This document shows positions 39,987 through 51,672 of a DNA stretch of 64,000 nt, one piece after another (within the stretch, counting starts at the first letter, position 1; every line of letters starts with the position of its first letter). The notes below the pieces were generated by a model, which worked only from the letters and a program-made list of their open reading frames with translations, was not told where the DNA came from and searched no databases. Made by a program: the position numbers and the translations under genes. Origin of the DNA: Cinclus cinclus (lineage: Eukaryota > Chordata > Aves > Passeriformes > Cinclidae). The stretch is taken from NCBI RefSeq assembly GCF_963662255.1, contig NC_085046.1, positions 134,769,392-134,833,391 on the forward strand. Direction: 5' to 3'.

Positions 39987-40498
39987 TCAAAACCAAAAAT
40001 CATCTGCACCACTGCTCCTTGTGCTCGCTCGCTCTCTGCTTTTTAAGCGCAACATGTCCATGACGCTGCGTGCGTATATGTCTCGCAAATTAACATTGAT
40101 GTTTGAATCGCTGGATGAGTTCTTCATAAGTTTCTTTAAAGCTTCACGCTGCCGAAGAGCAGCTTCTTTTATCTTCAGTGTAAAATAACAGGCAGAAAAA
40201 CGGTCATTTATTATAGCTATTGGCAAAGCCAAAACCAGTATTCCTGATAGTATACACATAAAGGCTACTACCTTACCAATGGTAGTGTCTGGTCTAATGT
40301 CACCATAGCCAACTGTTGTCATGGAAGTTGTTGCCCACCACCAAGCACCAGGTACACTTGTAAAAGTTGTGCCTGGCACACCTTGCTCAACAAAGTACTC
40401 CACAGTGGAAAATATAGAGATTCCTACAGAGAGGAAAAGAAGCAGAAGGCCAACCTCCTCATAGCACTGAGCAATAGTCATCCCAAGAGACCGCAAGC
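39987..40498 (-). CDS. KCNV1: KCNV1 coding exon 3: S5, pore, S6 and C-terminus of Kv8.1
   Basis: This exon encodes residues 337-506 and the TGA stop. It starts after CCTACAG (AG at 40500-40499) with GC completing Gly337, then LRSLGM. S5 is about 350-370. The pore loop ends in the selectivity filter TVGYGD at 398-403, and S6 is about 409-435. S6 carries LPIAIIND where conducting Kv1-Kv4 channels have a Pro-x-Pro hinge. Loss of the second proline is the known mark of silent modulatory subunits. The cytoplasmic tail is short, contains NVNLRDIYARS, and ends DDFWF, the Kv8.1 C-terminus. No frameshift or premature stop is seen. A 5'-truncated CR1 LINE lies about 120 bp upstream of this acceptor within intron 2. 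Confidence 0.97.
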
Positions 40499-40623
40499 CT
40501 GTAGGACACAAGAAATGCTGTTAGTAGGTTGATTCACAAAGCTGTCATCATATCTTTGCAAAACATTTCTTATTTAGAGGCTGACTGCTTTATGTTTTCT
40601 TTGAATGCTGGTGAACCTATCTT

Positions 40624-42875
40624 GAGAATCACAGACTCAGTAAGGTCGGAAAAGACCTCCAAGATCATTGAGTCCAACCTTTAACTGAACACCAGCTTGT
40701 CAACTGAACCACAGCACAAAATGACACATCCAGTTGTTTCATGAACACTTCCAGGATTGTGACTTTACCACCTCCCTGGACAGCCCATTTCAAACCACCC
40801 TTTACATGAAGAAATTCTTCTTGATGTCCAACCTGAACCTCCCCGGCACAGCCTGAGGCCGTTTGCTCTTTTTCTGTTGCTTGATGCCTGGGAGGAGAGG
40901 CTGACCTCGGCTGGCTACACCCTCCTTTCAGGTAGTTGTAATGAGCAATAAGGATCTCCCTGAGCCACATTTTCTCCAGGCTGAACAACCCCAGCTCCCT
41001 CAGTCACTTCTCATATGATTTACTCTCAATCCTCCACCAGTTTTGTTGCTCTTCTCTGGACATGCTCCAGCACTTCAATGTCTTTCTTGTAGTGAGGGTT
41101 CCAGAACTGGACACAGGATTTGAGATGCAGCCCCTATTGCTGAGTACAGGGTGATAAATAGTTTCCCTAGTCCATTTGGCCACACTATCCAGGCCATGAT
41201 GTCATTGGCCTTTGTGAACGCTTGAGCACAGCTGGCTCATCGCACCCAGATCCTTTTCCACTGGGCAGCTTTCCAGCCATTCTTCCCTCAGCCTGTTGCA
41301 CTGCAACAGGGGTTGTTGTGACACAGGTGCAGAACCCAGCACCTGGATTTAATGAACCTCATACTGTTGGCCTCAGCCCATCTATCCAGCCTGTCCAGAT
41401 CCTTTTGCAGAACCCTCCTATATCCTCCAGCAGATCAACTCTTCTACCCAACTTAGTGTTGTCTACAAACTGACTGAGGGTACAACCCAATTCTCTCATT
41501 CAGATCATCAATAAAGATATTAAACAGGAGTGGCCCCAATATACTGAGCCTTTGGGACCCCACTAGTCACTGGCCACCAAATGGATGTGGCACCATTCAC
41601 TAACACTTGCCAGGGCCAGACCTCCAGCTTTTTTTTTACCCCAGCAAAGAGTGCATCTGTTCAGGCTGTGGGCCTCCAGCTTCTCCAGGAGAGTGCTGTG
41701 GGAGACAGTGTCAAGCAAGACCTTACTTCAGTCCAGGCAGACAACATTCATAACCTTTCCCTCATCCACTTAGTAGGCAATGTAGCCAGAAAAGATCAGG
41801 ATGATCAAGCCTTGGCTGAACTGTCCTTTCCTAAACCCACAGTGGCTGGGTCTGATCCCCTGCTTGTCCTGTACATGTCATGTGATCACACTCAAGATCA
41901 TCTGTTCCATAATCTTTCCCAGCACCAAGATGAGGGCTGTAGTTCCCCTGGATTCTCCTTCTGACCCTTCTGTAGATTGGTATTATATTTACTAATTTCC
42001 AGTTAGCTGGGGCCTCCCTGGTTAATGAAGGCTGATCATAAATGATGACAAGTAACTTGACAAGCTTTTCTGCCAGCTCCCTCATCACCCTAGGATGAAT
42101 CCCATGTGGCCCCATAGACCTGTGAGTGTCTAAGTGGCACAGCAGGTGACTAACTAAATCCTCTTGGATTGCAGGGAGTCTATATTGCTTCCCATTCCTG
42201 TCTACCAGCTGAGGGGGCTGGTTGCCATGAGGATATCCACTCTGTTAAACAATGAGGCAAGGATGATAGTAAGTACCCCAGCCTTCCTCATCCTTGGTGA
42301 TAATGTTCCTTCCTCCACATCCAATAAAGGACAGAGATTTTCCTTGGCCCTCCTTTTGTTGGTAATGTATTTATAAACCCACTTTTTATTACCTTTCACA
42401 GTGGTGGCCAGATTGAGTTGTAGCTGAGCTTTTGCTTTACTGATTTTCTCTCTACATGACCTAATCCTCGTACTCTTCCTGAGTTCCTCTCCCTCTTCCA
42501 AAGGTCATAAACTCTCTTTTCTTCTCTGAATTCTGGCAGAAGGTCCTTGTTCAACCAGGCTGCTCTTCTTCCTCCCTGGCTTGTCTTTAGGCACATAGGT
42601 ACGGCCTGCTCCTGAGCCTTTAAGATTTCTTTCTTAAACTGTGTCCAGTCATTCTGGAGCCCTCTGTTTTTAAGGGCTGTTTCTCAAGGGACTCTCTGAA
42701 CCAGTGTCCTGAACAGGCCAAATCCTACCCTCTGGAAATCCACGTGAGAAGTTTTATTAACGTCTTTCCTCACTTCACCATGAATTGAAAACTCTCTCAT
42801 TTCATGGTGACCATGCTCATGATGACCTCTGACCACCACATCTCTCATCAGCACTTCTGCTGGTCTAATGAGGCA
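40624..42875 (-). mobile_element. CR1 LINE, 5'-truncated, about 2.2 kb, in KCNV1 intron 2
   Basis: The left end, GAATCACAGACTCAG, is the reverse complement of the CR1 3' terminal repeat. The remainder follows the avian CR1 consensus as I know it through the 3' UTR and ORF2 up to about 42875. The element therefore lies on the minus strand, the same direction as KCNV1. The endonuclease part and 5' UTR are missing, as expected from incomplete reverse transcription. The right boundary is approximate. Divergence is clearly visible, so this is an old copy. Confidence 0.92.
40680..42596 (-). pseudogene. decayed CR1 ORF2 reverse-transcriptase remnant
   Basis: Pieces of the CR1 ORF2 protein are readable in different frames. 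An upstream segment at about 42596-42202 contains RRAAWLNKDLL and then NKRRAKENLCPLLD. A segment at about 42115-41831 contains HPRVMRELAEKL. A C-terminal segment near 40988-40890 contains [12 protein letters not shown] and HYNYLKGG. Several frameshifts and stops separate them. The catalytic box of the reverse transcriptase, normally FADD in this family, reads FVDN at 41469-41458, so the enzyme would be inactive even without the frameshifts. The endonuclease domain is absent. No function is expected. Confidence 0.85.
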
Positions 42876-45800
42876 CTGACCCTGGTAGGATAAAAGAGGT
42901 GCTGCTCTAAACAGAAGCTGGGAAAAAGTGATTTACAGAAATAGATCACAGTGTCAGACTGAACATCTGACATCATCTTTATTTTCTTAACATAGCATAG
43001 GAATTCTCCTCATTACTTATCATCTGAACTATGTACACATATAATTTAGACAAACCAAACAATCTTGATTTATTAATTGATTTAATTGTAAGAGAAGATC
43101 TAGCTCCACTCTAAACTACTTAAAAACACACTAAAAGCACCTGCTTTATACTTGGAGACTGAATGTGCCAAGCCTCTTTTCCAGCCACTGTCCTATTTTT
43201 CTCTTGGACCAAGGAGCCCTTAGTTACCAAATTTCATGTTGCTATGTGAGTGCTTAGACCTCAGTTCAGTTCACTCAATAACTTTTTCTTTAAGGACTGT
43301 TTTCAATCATTTTATAGTTGTCACAGACTCTCTTTGACCCTTCTTTCCCACCCCCCACACCCCCAAAGCCCTATCATTATCTTCTGTCTGTAGACATCAA
43401 AACAAATACAGTTTTCCAGCAACAGCTGCACTTGTGCCAAACTTAAGATAGCAAAGCCCCTCAATGTCAAGCACAGATTCCTGTAGTGCATCAGTCCTTT
43501 TGCCCATGAGCTGCACAGAGAATTTGGGACCACTCTCTATAACGCCCTATATTCCTGTTAGAGCTACTGCTTCAGGGCTAGACTACCCCAAAAAGCAATC
43601 AGTAAAGCAAATCCAAAAAAAGTGCAATGGATAAATATTGCACACATAAAGAAAGAAGGAAAATAACAAGGTAACAATTCCGCTGAGACACACAGGAGAC
43701 TGAAATTATCTTTTGAATCACTTTGGATTAGTTTTTAATACTGTTCTTTAAAAATGTGAGAGGTTTTCTCTAATAAATGAGAAAAACATAATGCTTATGA
43801 ATTACCCGTCATGGGCATACTTCTCACTAAACTAGTGTTTGCAAAACAGCTTACTGAAGCTCTGCCTCTGCTTGCAGACTTCATCATATGCTCGTTAGTG
43901 TTATAAGCAATTCAGCTTTACCACAGTCTCAAACTACAAGATGTTAACATTTCTTATTTTTGGCTCTTTCTTTTCCCCTGCAGGTCTAATGGGTTTTAAA
44001 AGTTTTGTTTATGTACAGCAAAGACTGGAAATACACAGCTTAGTTTGAAGGACTGGGGTTTTCTTCCAATCTACCACCAACTCTAGTAAAGAACTTATTC
44101 ATGCTGAGGTCTTATATTACTGTAACTATGATCTGTAGAATGGTTGTTACAATGATATAGATTAAATCTTTAACACGAGGGGAATACAATATATCGGTGC
44201 AATCTCTTCTCTGTCAATATGACTGCCTTCATATTTTGGAAACATTAATATCAGCACTGCTAAAGGTTTGTGAGATAATTGCAAGGACTCAGATCAAATT
44301 CTCATCTTCCTAGGAAGCTACTATGAGCCCTTGCCCTGTAAAAATTACTACTGAAAAAGGCAGAAGAGTAAGTCCTTTGTGGTGAGCTAGGAATAAGGAA
44401 CAATTTAAAATTATTCCTGTAGTACTTCTTGTCAAAACATAAATGAATACTATAAAAGTCAAGGTTTATACCTTATGATGAATCTTGAGAGTATCGTAGC
44501 TAAAATAAAAAGCAACTTTCACATAAAATAGATTAAAATAAGGAGGAACAAAACATTAACTGCTAACTCTTTGTATCGCTATGATGACAATCTCATTTTC
44601 CCTATAGTTACTTATTCTAACTGTTCAGGGTCTGATTTTTTTCTATCAATCTTAGTTCTATTATACTAATTTAAAATTAAGATATAATTCTTCATGTCTT
44701 TAGATGAAATCAGGAGACATTTCTAGGCAAATTTGTGAATCAGAGAAGTTACTGGACTTAGAGCTCATTCTAAGGGGAATCAGTGTAATGACATGGATAA
44801 AGTATACTACTATATTACTTTGTACCTTTTAAAAATGCCTCTAAGCCCTGGCACATGGCCAAACTAGGGCTGTTCTGGCACAGACATCTCAGCCAGTCTT
44901 ACAGCTTCTCATGAGAACTCCTTGCCAGGAGCTGTGACAGCTTGGTTACACATGCTTGGAAGGTGCTAAGGTGCTGTAACAGAGTTGGTGTGAGGCTGGC
45001 AAGCAGCCCCAGCCCTGGTAGGAGGAAGGGGAAGCATTTCTGCCATGCAGGTCAAGTTCTGGCTCTCTTTTGTCCAAAGTGACTTGACAATATAAACTGA
45101 TATTCAGGAGTTTCAATTTACATAGTGTTTAAATAACCCTCAAATTCTGAAATAAAAAGTGCTGCAATTTCAACTTTTCACAACTCTAGAGGTATGACAG
45201 CCTATGCTATGGTCTTCTCTCAAATACATGCCTATTGCCTTTGCAAGTAAGAGGTTCATACCCTACTTCTCCTCAAGAAGTCCCTTGGTATGTTCTTCCC
45301 AGAGGAGACCAGCAAGGCTTCACTGAAAACATGGCCCCAGGAGGAAGGCAACAGCCAAGGAGCATCTGAGAACATGACAAGCAGAGCTTCAGTTTTCATC
45401 TGTTCTTGTTACTAAAATACATAATTTTGCTATATTGGAGGAGTAGCCTTGCCCTCTAGCTACACATTTTATGGACAAAGGTATTACTGATTTCTCACTG
45501 GTTCCTTAATGAAGTACAGTACTTTGCATAAGTTACTGCACGCTCACTCCAGTCTAGCCCCAGTGCTTTTAAGCATCACATTGCTCCTGTGAGCTGGCTT
45601 GAGTTTCCAAAGGGGCAGAAATTACTTTTGTAATTTCTTATTTTAATTCTTGTCCTTGTACCACAGAAAGGGTTAAGTTTCTATTTCTTGAAACTGAAGA
45701 AAAAAACCGGATTTTTATCACCTCATTCATTCCTGCCCCTGACAGCAGGGCCAGGCTGCTGTTGTGATCCCAGCTTTGCTATGGCTCTGCAAAGTACCAC

Positions 45801-48224
45801 AGAGATGTTCTCCTTGTGGTTGTGAACACTCCTACTTGGTGAAAGAGAAGCTGCCTGCAGCCACAGATCTTCTGCTCTTGTATTCATCTTGCCACATGAA
45901 ACAACTGAACAGTGCCTGAATCTTTGTCTGGTCTGAGAGTGTAGGAGCTGGAGAGAAGCCTCACTGGAGGACAGCTGTCAGCTTGTTGTCCAAGGCAAGA
46001 GAGCAGAGGAGTTTCAAGAGCCACCCCTGAATGCTGCCTAGGTATGTGCAAGGAGGATGGTCTCTGTGCATGAGACATACGGGGCTCATCTTGTATTAGG
46101 ATCTGTGGTAAAGGATGTATTTAGAAGCACAATAAGCTTCTCCAGACAGGAGATCGGAACAGTAGGTTTCTACATTTCAATATACAGATTTGATTTAGCA
46201 TTCTGGACCTAAATAGGGAGCAACTGACCTACCAAAGAAGCAACATAATAATGGTAACATTGCTCCGAGTGGTTTGAATTGATATATGTATTGCTGCTTG
46301 TACCTTGAAACTGGCATTGTGATTCCTGTAAAAAGAAGACAGCACACAGCCAGAGCAGGAGGTGCATTTTTATGAAATTAACTCACTTTTACCTAAAATG
46401 GTATTATTAAATTCAGCATCACTCAATATTGTGACAAAGTGTGGTACATACTGAATAATTAATTTAAGAATAAATAGTCCTAGACTATCCTTGAAAGTAT
46501 ATGTATACCTGAAGTTAACTAAGTGACAGAATGAGCACATTCATTCTGTAAAATGCAATAAACTGGAAACTTAACTTGAATCAACATACTTTTGGAAGAC
46601 CATTTTGTTAGTCAGCACAGAAGTGCCCCAATGACATAATTTGTTTTCTTATTTTCAAAACACAGTTAGAGAGGATGACATTCACATTACAACTACCATC
46701 AAAAAAAGGGTAAAAGGCCTCCCAAAAAACCTCTACCAAACCCTACAAAGCTGTAATGAAGTAAAAACTAATACACTGCCAGACTGAATCACTATAAGCT
46801 TCCTTTCAACTGCTTTCTAAAGGACTGTTATGCATCAGTATAGGCATAATCTAGGGTAGAGAGTAAGGTTCAGATACTTCCCAAACCACTATGATTATGC
46901 TTATGATTATGAGTAGTATCAAAGCTACTCCCTGCCACTGGCAGGTAGGTTTGCTAACCTTCAGTGACAACAAAAATAAAACACATTCTGATGCTGTGAG
47001 CACACTGTAACTCCTGCTGAATTTGGGCTACTTCATAGAGAGGGCTCTCCAAAAATATGAACAGGCATCAAACCATTCCTGCTTCATGGCTGGAAATCCT
47101 AAGAGGGCACATTGGGTGCATTTTAAGAATGATCATCACTGTCTTCAGAACAGCTAATATTGCAGGACAGAGATCATAATTTACTATTAGGATATAATTT
47201 TTCAAAGCTACGAGTGTTGGCTGAATATTTCTCCCATCAAATTCAGCACCATATTCTCCATTGATTTAAGTAGGAACATAGTCAAATAATTTTGAAAATG
47301 CCAAGACAGCTTTTATTCTTTCATATAGCCAGGCATGCACATTCCATGAAGTAGTAATAAAATCAGGGGAAATGCACGAGGAAATTCAACACCCTCCAAT
47401 AATTTCCAGCTTCCTTTGGCAAATTCCCACTGGAAAATGTTAACTTTTATGCCTTCCTTTCACCAGAGAGCATGAACAAGATGGTTCACAGAAATGCATT
47501 TTGCCTTCCACCCCACCCCTGCTTGCTGTTCATTCGTCTGTCAGGAGCACCTGGGCACTAAGAGCCCAACACCAATTGGTGAATGCTGGCTGAAGCTGGC
47601 ACTGCTGCTCTGCCCTGCACCTAGGTCCCACTGCCTAAGCAGCCCCACTGGGCTCCACTCACCACTGGAATACTGGTGGGTTCAATGTGGCCAGAGAGCC
47701 CCTCAACCCATCACCTGCAAAGGTTTTAAACAGTTTCCTTGAAACGTTCTCCACTGCGGTTGTTTCCAGGAACTGACATGGACAAAATCACAATACAATT
47801 TTTCGCATATACTTTTAAACAGATGAAATTGCAACAGCTGTCATTAGTGGGTCTTGGATAATACAAAAAGTCTGCACTGGTTATCTCTGCTTCTTCCCTA
47901 ATAAAATCAACTCATATATATATTTTAAAATTTAGCAAAGTATGAATGACTGGTGGATGATTTACAGCATTCAACGCTGATGTGTGTTTTTGTAAATGTT
48001 CAATGCAAACAATATACAAGGCTTTCTGAAGAACTAAAATTTTTCAGAGGAGGCCCTTGTCACTCAAAAATAATGTTCAAAACTAAGATTTTCAAAAGCC
48101 ATTACTGCTAAAAGATTGCGTAAAAAAGCTTTGTCGGAAACACACACAAAATGGAGGACTGTGCTCAGGGACACCTGTTGCAGGCAGTGAAACTGAGAAG
48201 CATCATAGCCATGGCCAAATATAC

Positions 48225-48751
48225 CTGTTGAATGTCTTCCCAGCTTCAACATCCGCAGGGCTCTGAGAAGTCTCAGCACTTGGACAATGCGTCCCACGTT
48301 CTCCAGTTCTTGGGAGCTCTCGCCACCACACAGGCTCTCCACCAGCAGGGTGATGTAGAAAGGTAAAATAGCAAGGAGATCTATGATGTTTGCCACACTC
48401 CTCAGGAAGCGACACCGATCTCGTGCACACAGGAGCCTCAGAACAAACTCTGCTGTGAACCATGCAATGCATAGGTACTCCAGGGCATCCAGCAGTGGTG
48501 GGGCCAGCCAGCTGAGCTCTACTGAAATCAAGGCCATGTTGGCAATTGACACGACAACAAAAACCATGGACAAGGTGCCAAAAGTCCTGGCTGCTGTAGA
48601 GGAGCCAGGCTTTTCCAAAACTTCCCAAAGTTTCTGTCTGACGTTGGGACAGAGGCTACCAGAAAAATCCTCTTCTTCATCTTGGGCATCCAGTTCTTCT
48701 GCATCTTTCTTGATGTCTAAGGCTTCGCTCAGCTCCTTTCTCCTGAAGTAC
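48225..48751 (-). CDS. KCNV1: KCNV1 coding exon 2: T1-S1 linker and voltage sensor S1-S4 of Kv8.1
   Basis: This exon encodes residues 161-337. It begins with YFRRKELSEA, continues through an acidic linker at about 172-192, and then enters the membrane region. S1 is about 217-239, S2 about 251-269 and S3 about 282-300. S4 at about 314-333 has basic residues at every third position (RIVQVLRLLRALRMLKLGR). The acceptor is TAG (48754-48752), so the exon opens with one base that completes Arg161. It ends with one base of Gly337 before a GTATAT donor (GT at 48224-48223). Both junctions keep the frame with exons 1 and 3, which rules out a retrocopy and argues for an intact gene. The open frame continues past the donor into intron sequence; those extra residues are not part of the protein. 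Confidence 0.97.
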
Positions 48752-50501
48752 CTACCCAGGAACACCCCCAAGAGATTTTGAATACCAATAGGCAGATACT
48801 TGTCTTATCATTTACCATGCAAGTCGTAGAATACACATTAAAATTTACCTTATGTGAACTCAGAAAACCCTTATATCAAGCATATGTCTTTTATTAGTTG
48901 AGCCCCTGCAGCATGTTTCCACTGACTTATATACTTCCATTACCCCATTTCACATCAGTGACACATTCTATATGCAGAGTAATGTTATTGATAGCAATTT
49001 ATTTATATGGACCATGCTAACCAGAGTAGGATCTGATGCACGACTAACATGAATTCTTAGAAGCAATCCTGGCACAACCACATCCTCTATTTTTAAACAG
49101 TTCTCAATTTGTTTAATTGTATGTATTTTTTATTACACTGGTCCATATTTGCAATAGTAAAACTGAAGGCATAATAAAAGCCATGCAGTTCATGGCTGAA
49201 CTTCTGATCAATACACACTAAGATTATAAAGTATCTTTCTTTCTTTAGATATGTGGGCTCTCACACAAAGTGGACAAGCATTTGTACTGAGTAAAACTTA
49301 CAGACTGTAAATTGTGTTTTTTCAGATTAAGAGTATATTTAAAATGGAATTTTGTGAAACATATACTCAAATTACACATACACAAAAAAGCCCTTTTTCT
49401 TTCATATATTTCTTTTTGACTTCTGCAAAGCTCAAGCCTTAGACAAAGGTGTTGTGCAATTTTGCCTTCAATACAGCTAGCCCTACATATGTCAAAGAGG
49501 TCTTGTAGTTCCATGTATCGCTAAAGTAGTAGGAGTGTTCAGTTACACCTACCAGAGAAGGAAGAAAGGAATGAAAACTAGGCTCCAATTTTCTCATCTG
49601 AAGAACTGAACCATACTAGGGTGCGATAACTCTAATATCCTTTTGGGATGGTACTACTTCTTTTTTCTAATAATTTTGACATAACTGCTATAGCTAAATA
49701 TAGCAGCACTCTTTAGAAAATTAGTTTCTTCAGTACTAAAAAACCCAAACCAGCGCCATTGAATATGGTGGGGAAAACTGTCTGCAAATAGAATTAACAG
49801 AAACATCCTGGGGGTGGTTCAGTCAAAACCCACCTGGTCCCTAAACTGCCTGTTATGATTTGTCTCCAGCGAGCCATGTTCCCGCTGTTGCTGCCCCCAC
49901 CCTGTAATCTGCTACATCTTAGCATGTGCCATTCTTCCTTTCATGGCTCCTCCTGGAGCCATGCCACCCACACTCAGCCTGGCAGGTGACCAACCCCCCT
50001 TCTGCCTCTCCAGCTTGGATTTGGAAATCCTTCAAAATTAACATGCAGGTGGGCAGGATCCAAACCTTCCCAGCATTGTGCCCAACTCCACATCTAATCC
50101 CTCTATCATAACCTCAAACTGAATGACTGAAGGGGCATCTCTCCTTTCACAGCCTTTTTAACGTCTGGCATTATCCTTCTAAACATTTTGAGCTTCCAAG
50201 GGCCAATTTGAAGCCACTATAGGACATCCTAGACATTGTTTGTTACTGTCTCACTGTCTTGACCTCACCAGCAGCCTTTCCCACAGCAAATGGTAACTCT
50301 GACATCACCCAACACATCTTCCATTTCTAACACCCATCCACTGCTAGAGCAGCACTTAGGGCTCAACTCACACAACTTTTCCTGCTACCTCACCTATCAC
50401 CACCGCTGGATCTCTCACCTGAGTGTCCCTGAATGCAAGTCAATGCTGAACCCATCTAGCCCAAAATCCACATGAAGAAGCCTCATCTTCCCACAACTCA
50501 C
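48752..50501 (-). other. KCNV1: KCNV1 intron 1
   Basis: The intron is 1750 bp, has GT-AG ends and interrupts the Arg161 codon after its second base. The 3' end shows only a moderate pyrimidine tract before TAG. I see no repeat of recognisable family and no second open coding block in it. The stretch at about 49850-50480 is somewhat richer in C and T than the rest. Confidence 0.9.
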
Positions 50502-50983
50502 CGGTCTCTGCAGCAGGAATCAATGCTGAGCTCATCCAAACCCCAGTACTGGATCTCTTGCAGGAAAGAGAGTGCACAAAGCTGTTCCATCACATGCAGC
50601 CTCCCTGTCTGGTAGTAATTGAGGATGTAGTGAAATGCCTGGGAGCTCCGGTCAAAGAAATACTCATTCTCCAGAAGGTTGGCATCATCACAGAGCTCAA
50701 GGAGGCCGGAAGCCACATCCCGTGCAGCAGAGACCACTACTGCCAGTTTGCCAAGACGGGTGTCAGGGTAGCAAGACAAAGTTTTCTGGGACATCACAAA
50801 GCGGCTGCCTCCTACATTGATAGTAAAGCAGTCCAGAGAGGGAATGACCTTCTGGAGCAGGGGTCCCTGCTCTTCCTCACTGGAGAAAACACTGGACTCC
50901 AGCGAGCCCAGGGATGTGCTACTCCCTGGTTCCTCTAAGGATGCTTGGGAGGAAAGAGACATGCAGCAGGGAGGCGACTTCAT
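50502..50983 (-). CDS. KCNV1: KCNV1 coding exon 1: N-terminus and T1 domain of silent K+ channel subunit Kv8.1
   Basis: This exon encodes residues 1-161. After a Ser/Glu-rich N-terminal tail, the T1 tetramerisation domain runs from about residue 52 (CFTINVGGSRF) to 161. It carries the zinc-site pattern H130-x5-C136-x20-C157-C158 of non-Shaker Kv families, and stretches such as NEYFFDRSSQAF and HVMEQLCALSFLQEIQYWG match Kv8.1 very closely. T1 directs co-assembly; Kv8.1 is known to form no channels alone and to join Kv2-type subunits at the plasma membrane. An in-frame TGA lies 12 codons upstream (51022-51020), so the frame can open only at the ATG at 50983 (A at -3) or at 50962 (weaker context). 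The second aligns better with the mammalian N-terminus and gives 499 residues against about 500 in human. The exon ends in the middle of Arg161 at a GTGAGT donor (GT at 50501-50500). Confidence 0.96.
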
Positions 50984-51412
50984 CCTGTAGCTGCCGGCAG
51001 CAGCCCACACTCTCCAGGATCAAAATCTCAACACGGCCAAAGAGGAGACTGCCCCGCCAGGCTCGGAATGCTGCCTCCGGCTACCGTCCCAGGGACACCG
51101 CCCCGTGTCAGAGCGGGCGGGTGTTGCACAGCCCAGCGCCGCCCGCAGCCGCCAGGATGCTGAAGGAGCCCCGGTACCTGAGGCGGCGTCACCTCGTGCT
51201 GTCCGCGGCACCATCCGCCCGCGACGGCCCCTCCGCTGCTGCGCTCATCTCCAGTCGCTGGGTCGGGGTAGGGGAAACCCACCGGGACGACACAGCACGG
51301 AACACCGATTCAGAGGCCACTCCGGGCAGCACCCCGACATCAGCCCGAGGGGCCGCTCCGCTGGCCAGCCCGTCCCTCCCGCCCCGCCGGGACAGCCGCC
51401 GCGAACCGGGCG

Positions 51413-51440
51413 CCGGGGCAGGGATGCCGGGGCAGGGATG
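51413..51440. repeat. 14-bp tandem duplication in CpG island
   Basis: The unit CCGGGGCAGGGATG occurs twice without change. It directly abuts the 40-bp duplication that follows, so the same spot has undergone two local duplications. Confidence 0.9.
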
Positions 51441-51520
51441 CCGCCCCCGGCCCGCCTCACCTGCCCGCCGCCCGGCTGTGCCGCCCCCGGCCCGCCTCAC
51501 CTGCCCGCCGCCCGGCTGTG
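51441..51520. repeat. 40-bp perfect tandem duplication in CpG island
   Basis: Positions 51441-51480 and 51481-51520 are identical over 40 bp. On the coding strand of KCNV1 each copy contains GCAG/GTGAGG, a good splice-donor match, at GT 51460-51459 and 51500-51499. Perfect identity suggests a recent duplication, a polymorphic minisatellite or an assembly artefact. Confidence 0.95.
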
Positions 51521-51630
51521 CCGCTCCCGGCCGCCGCCCCCGGCCGGCTGCCGCCGCTCGCTCCCCCGGCTCCGAAGCTCCGGGCAGCGCCAGCGCCTCT
51601 CCATGGCGGGTCCTGTGCTGCGGGGGGCGC

Positions 51631-51672
51631 GGGCTGGGCTGGGCTGGGCTGGGCCGAGCTGGGCTGGGCTGC
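51631..51672. repeat. (GGGCT)n short tandem repeat near KCNV1 promoter
   Basis: A run of GGGCT units interrupted once by GGGCCGAGCT. It lies in the CpG island about 650-690 bp upstream of the first ATG. G-rich runs of this kind vary in length between individuals. Confidence 0.9.

Larger units (their letters stand above)
40499..48224 (-). other. KCNV1: KCNV1 intron 2
   Basis: The intron is 7726 bp, has GT-AG ends and interrupts the Gly337 codon after its first base. The acceptor-proximal part is occupied by a CR1 LINE copy (about 40624-42875). From 42876 to 48224 I see no coding block and no repeat I can name. Patches at about 44850-45060 and 47480-47740 are locally GC-richer and have short open frames with no family resemblance. 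Confidence 0.9.

Noticed and set aside
41581..41964. 127-codon open frame on the plus strand
   Set aside because: It is the antisense of CR1 ORF2 sequence.
48203..48781. 141-codon and 132-codon open frames over KCNV1 exon 2
   Set aside because: They are other-frame or antisense shadows of a real coding exon with the Kv8.1 voltage sensor.
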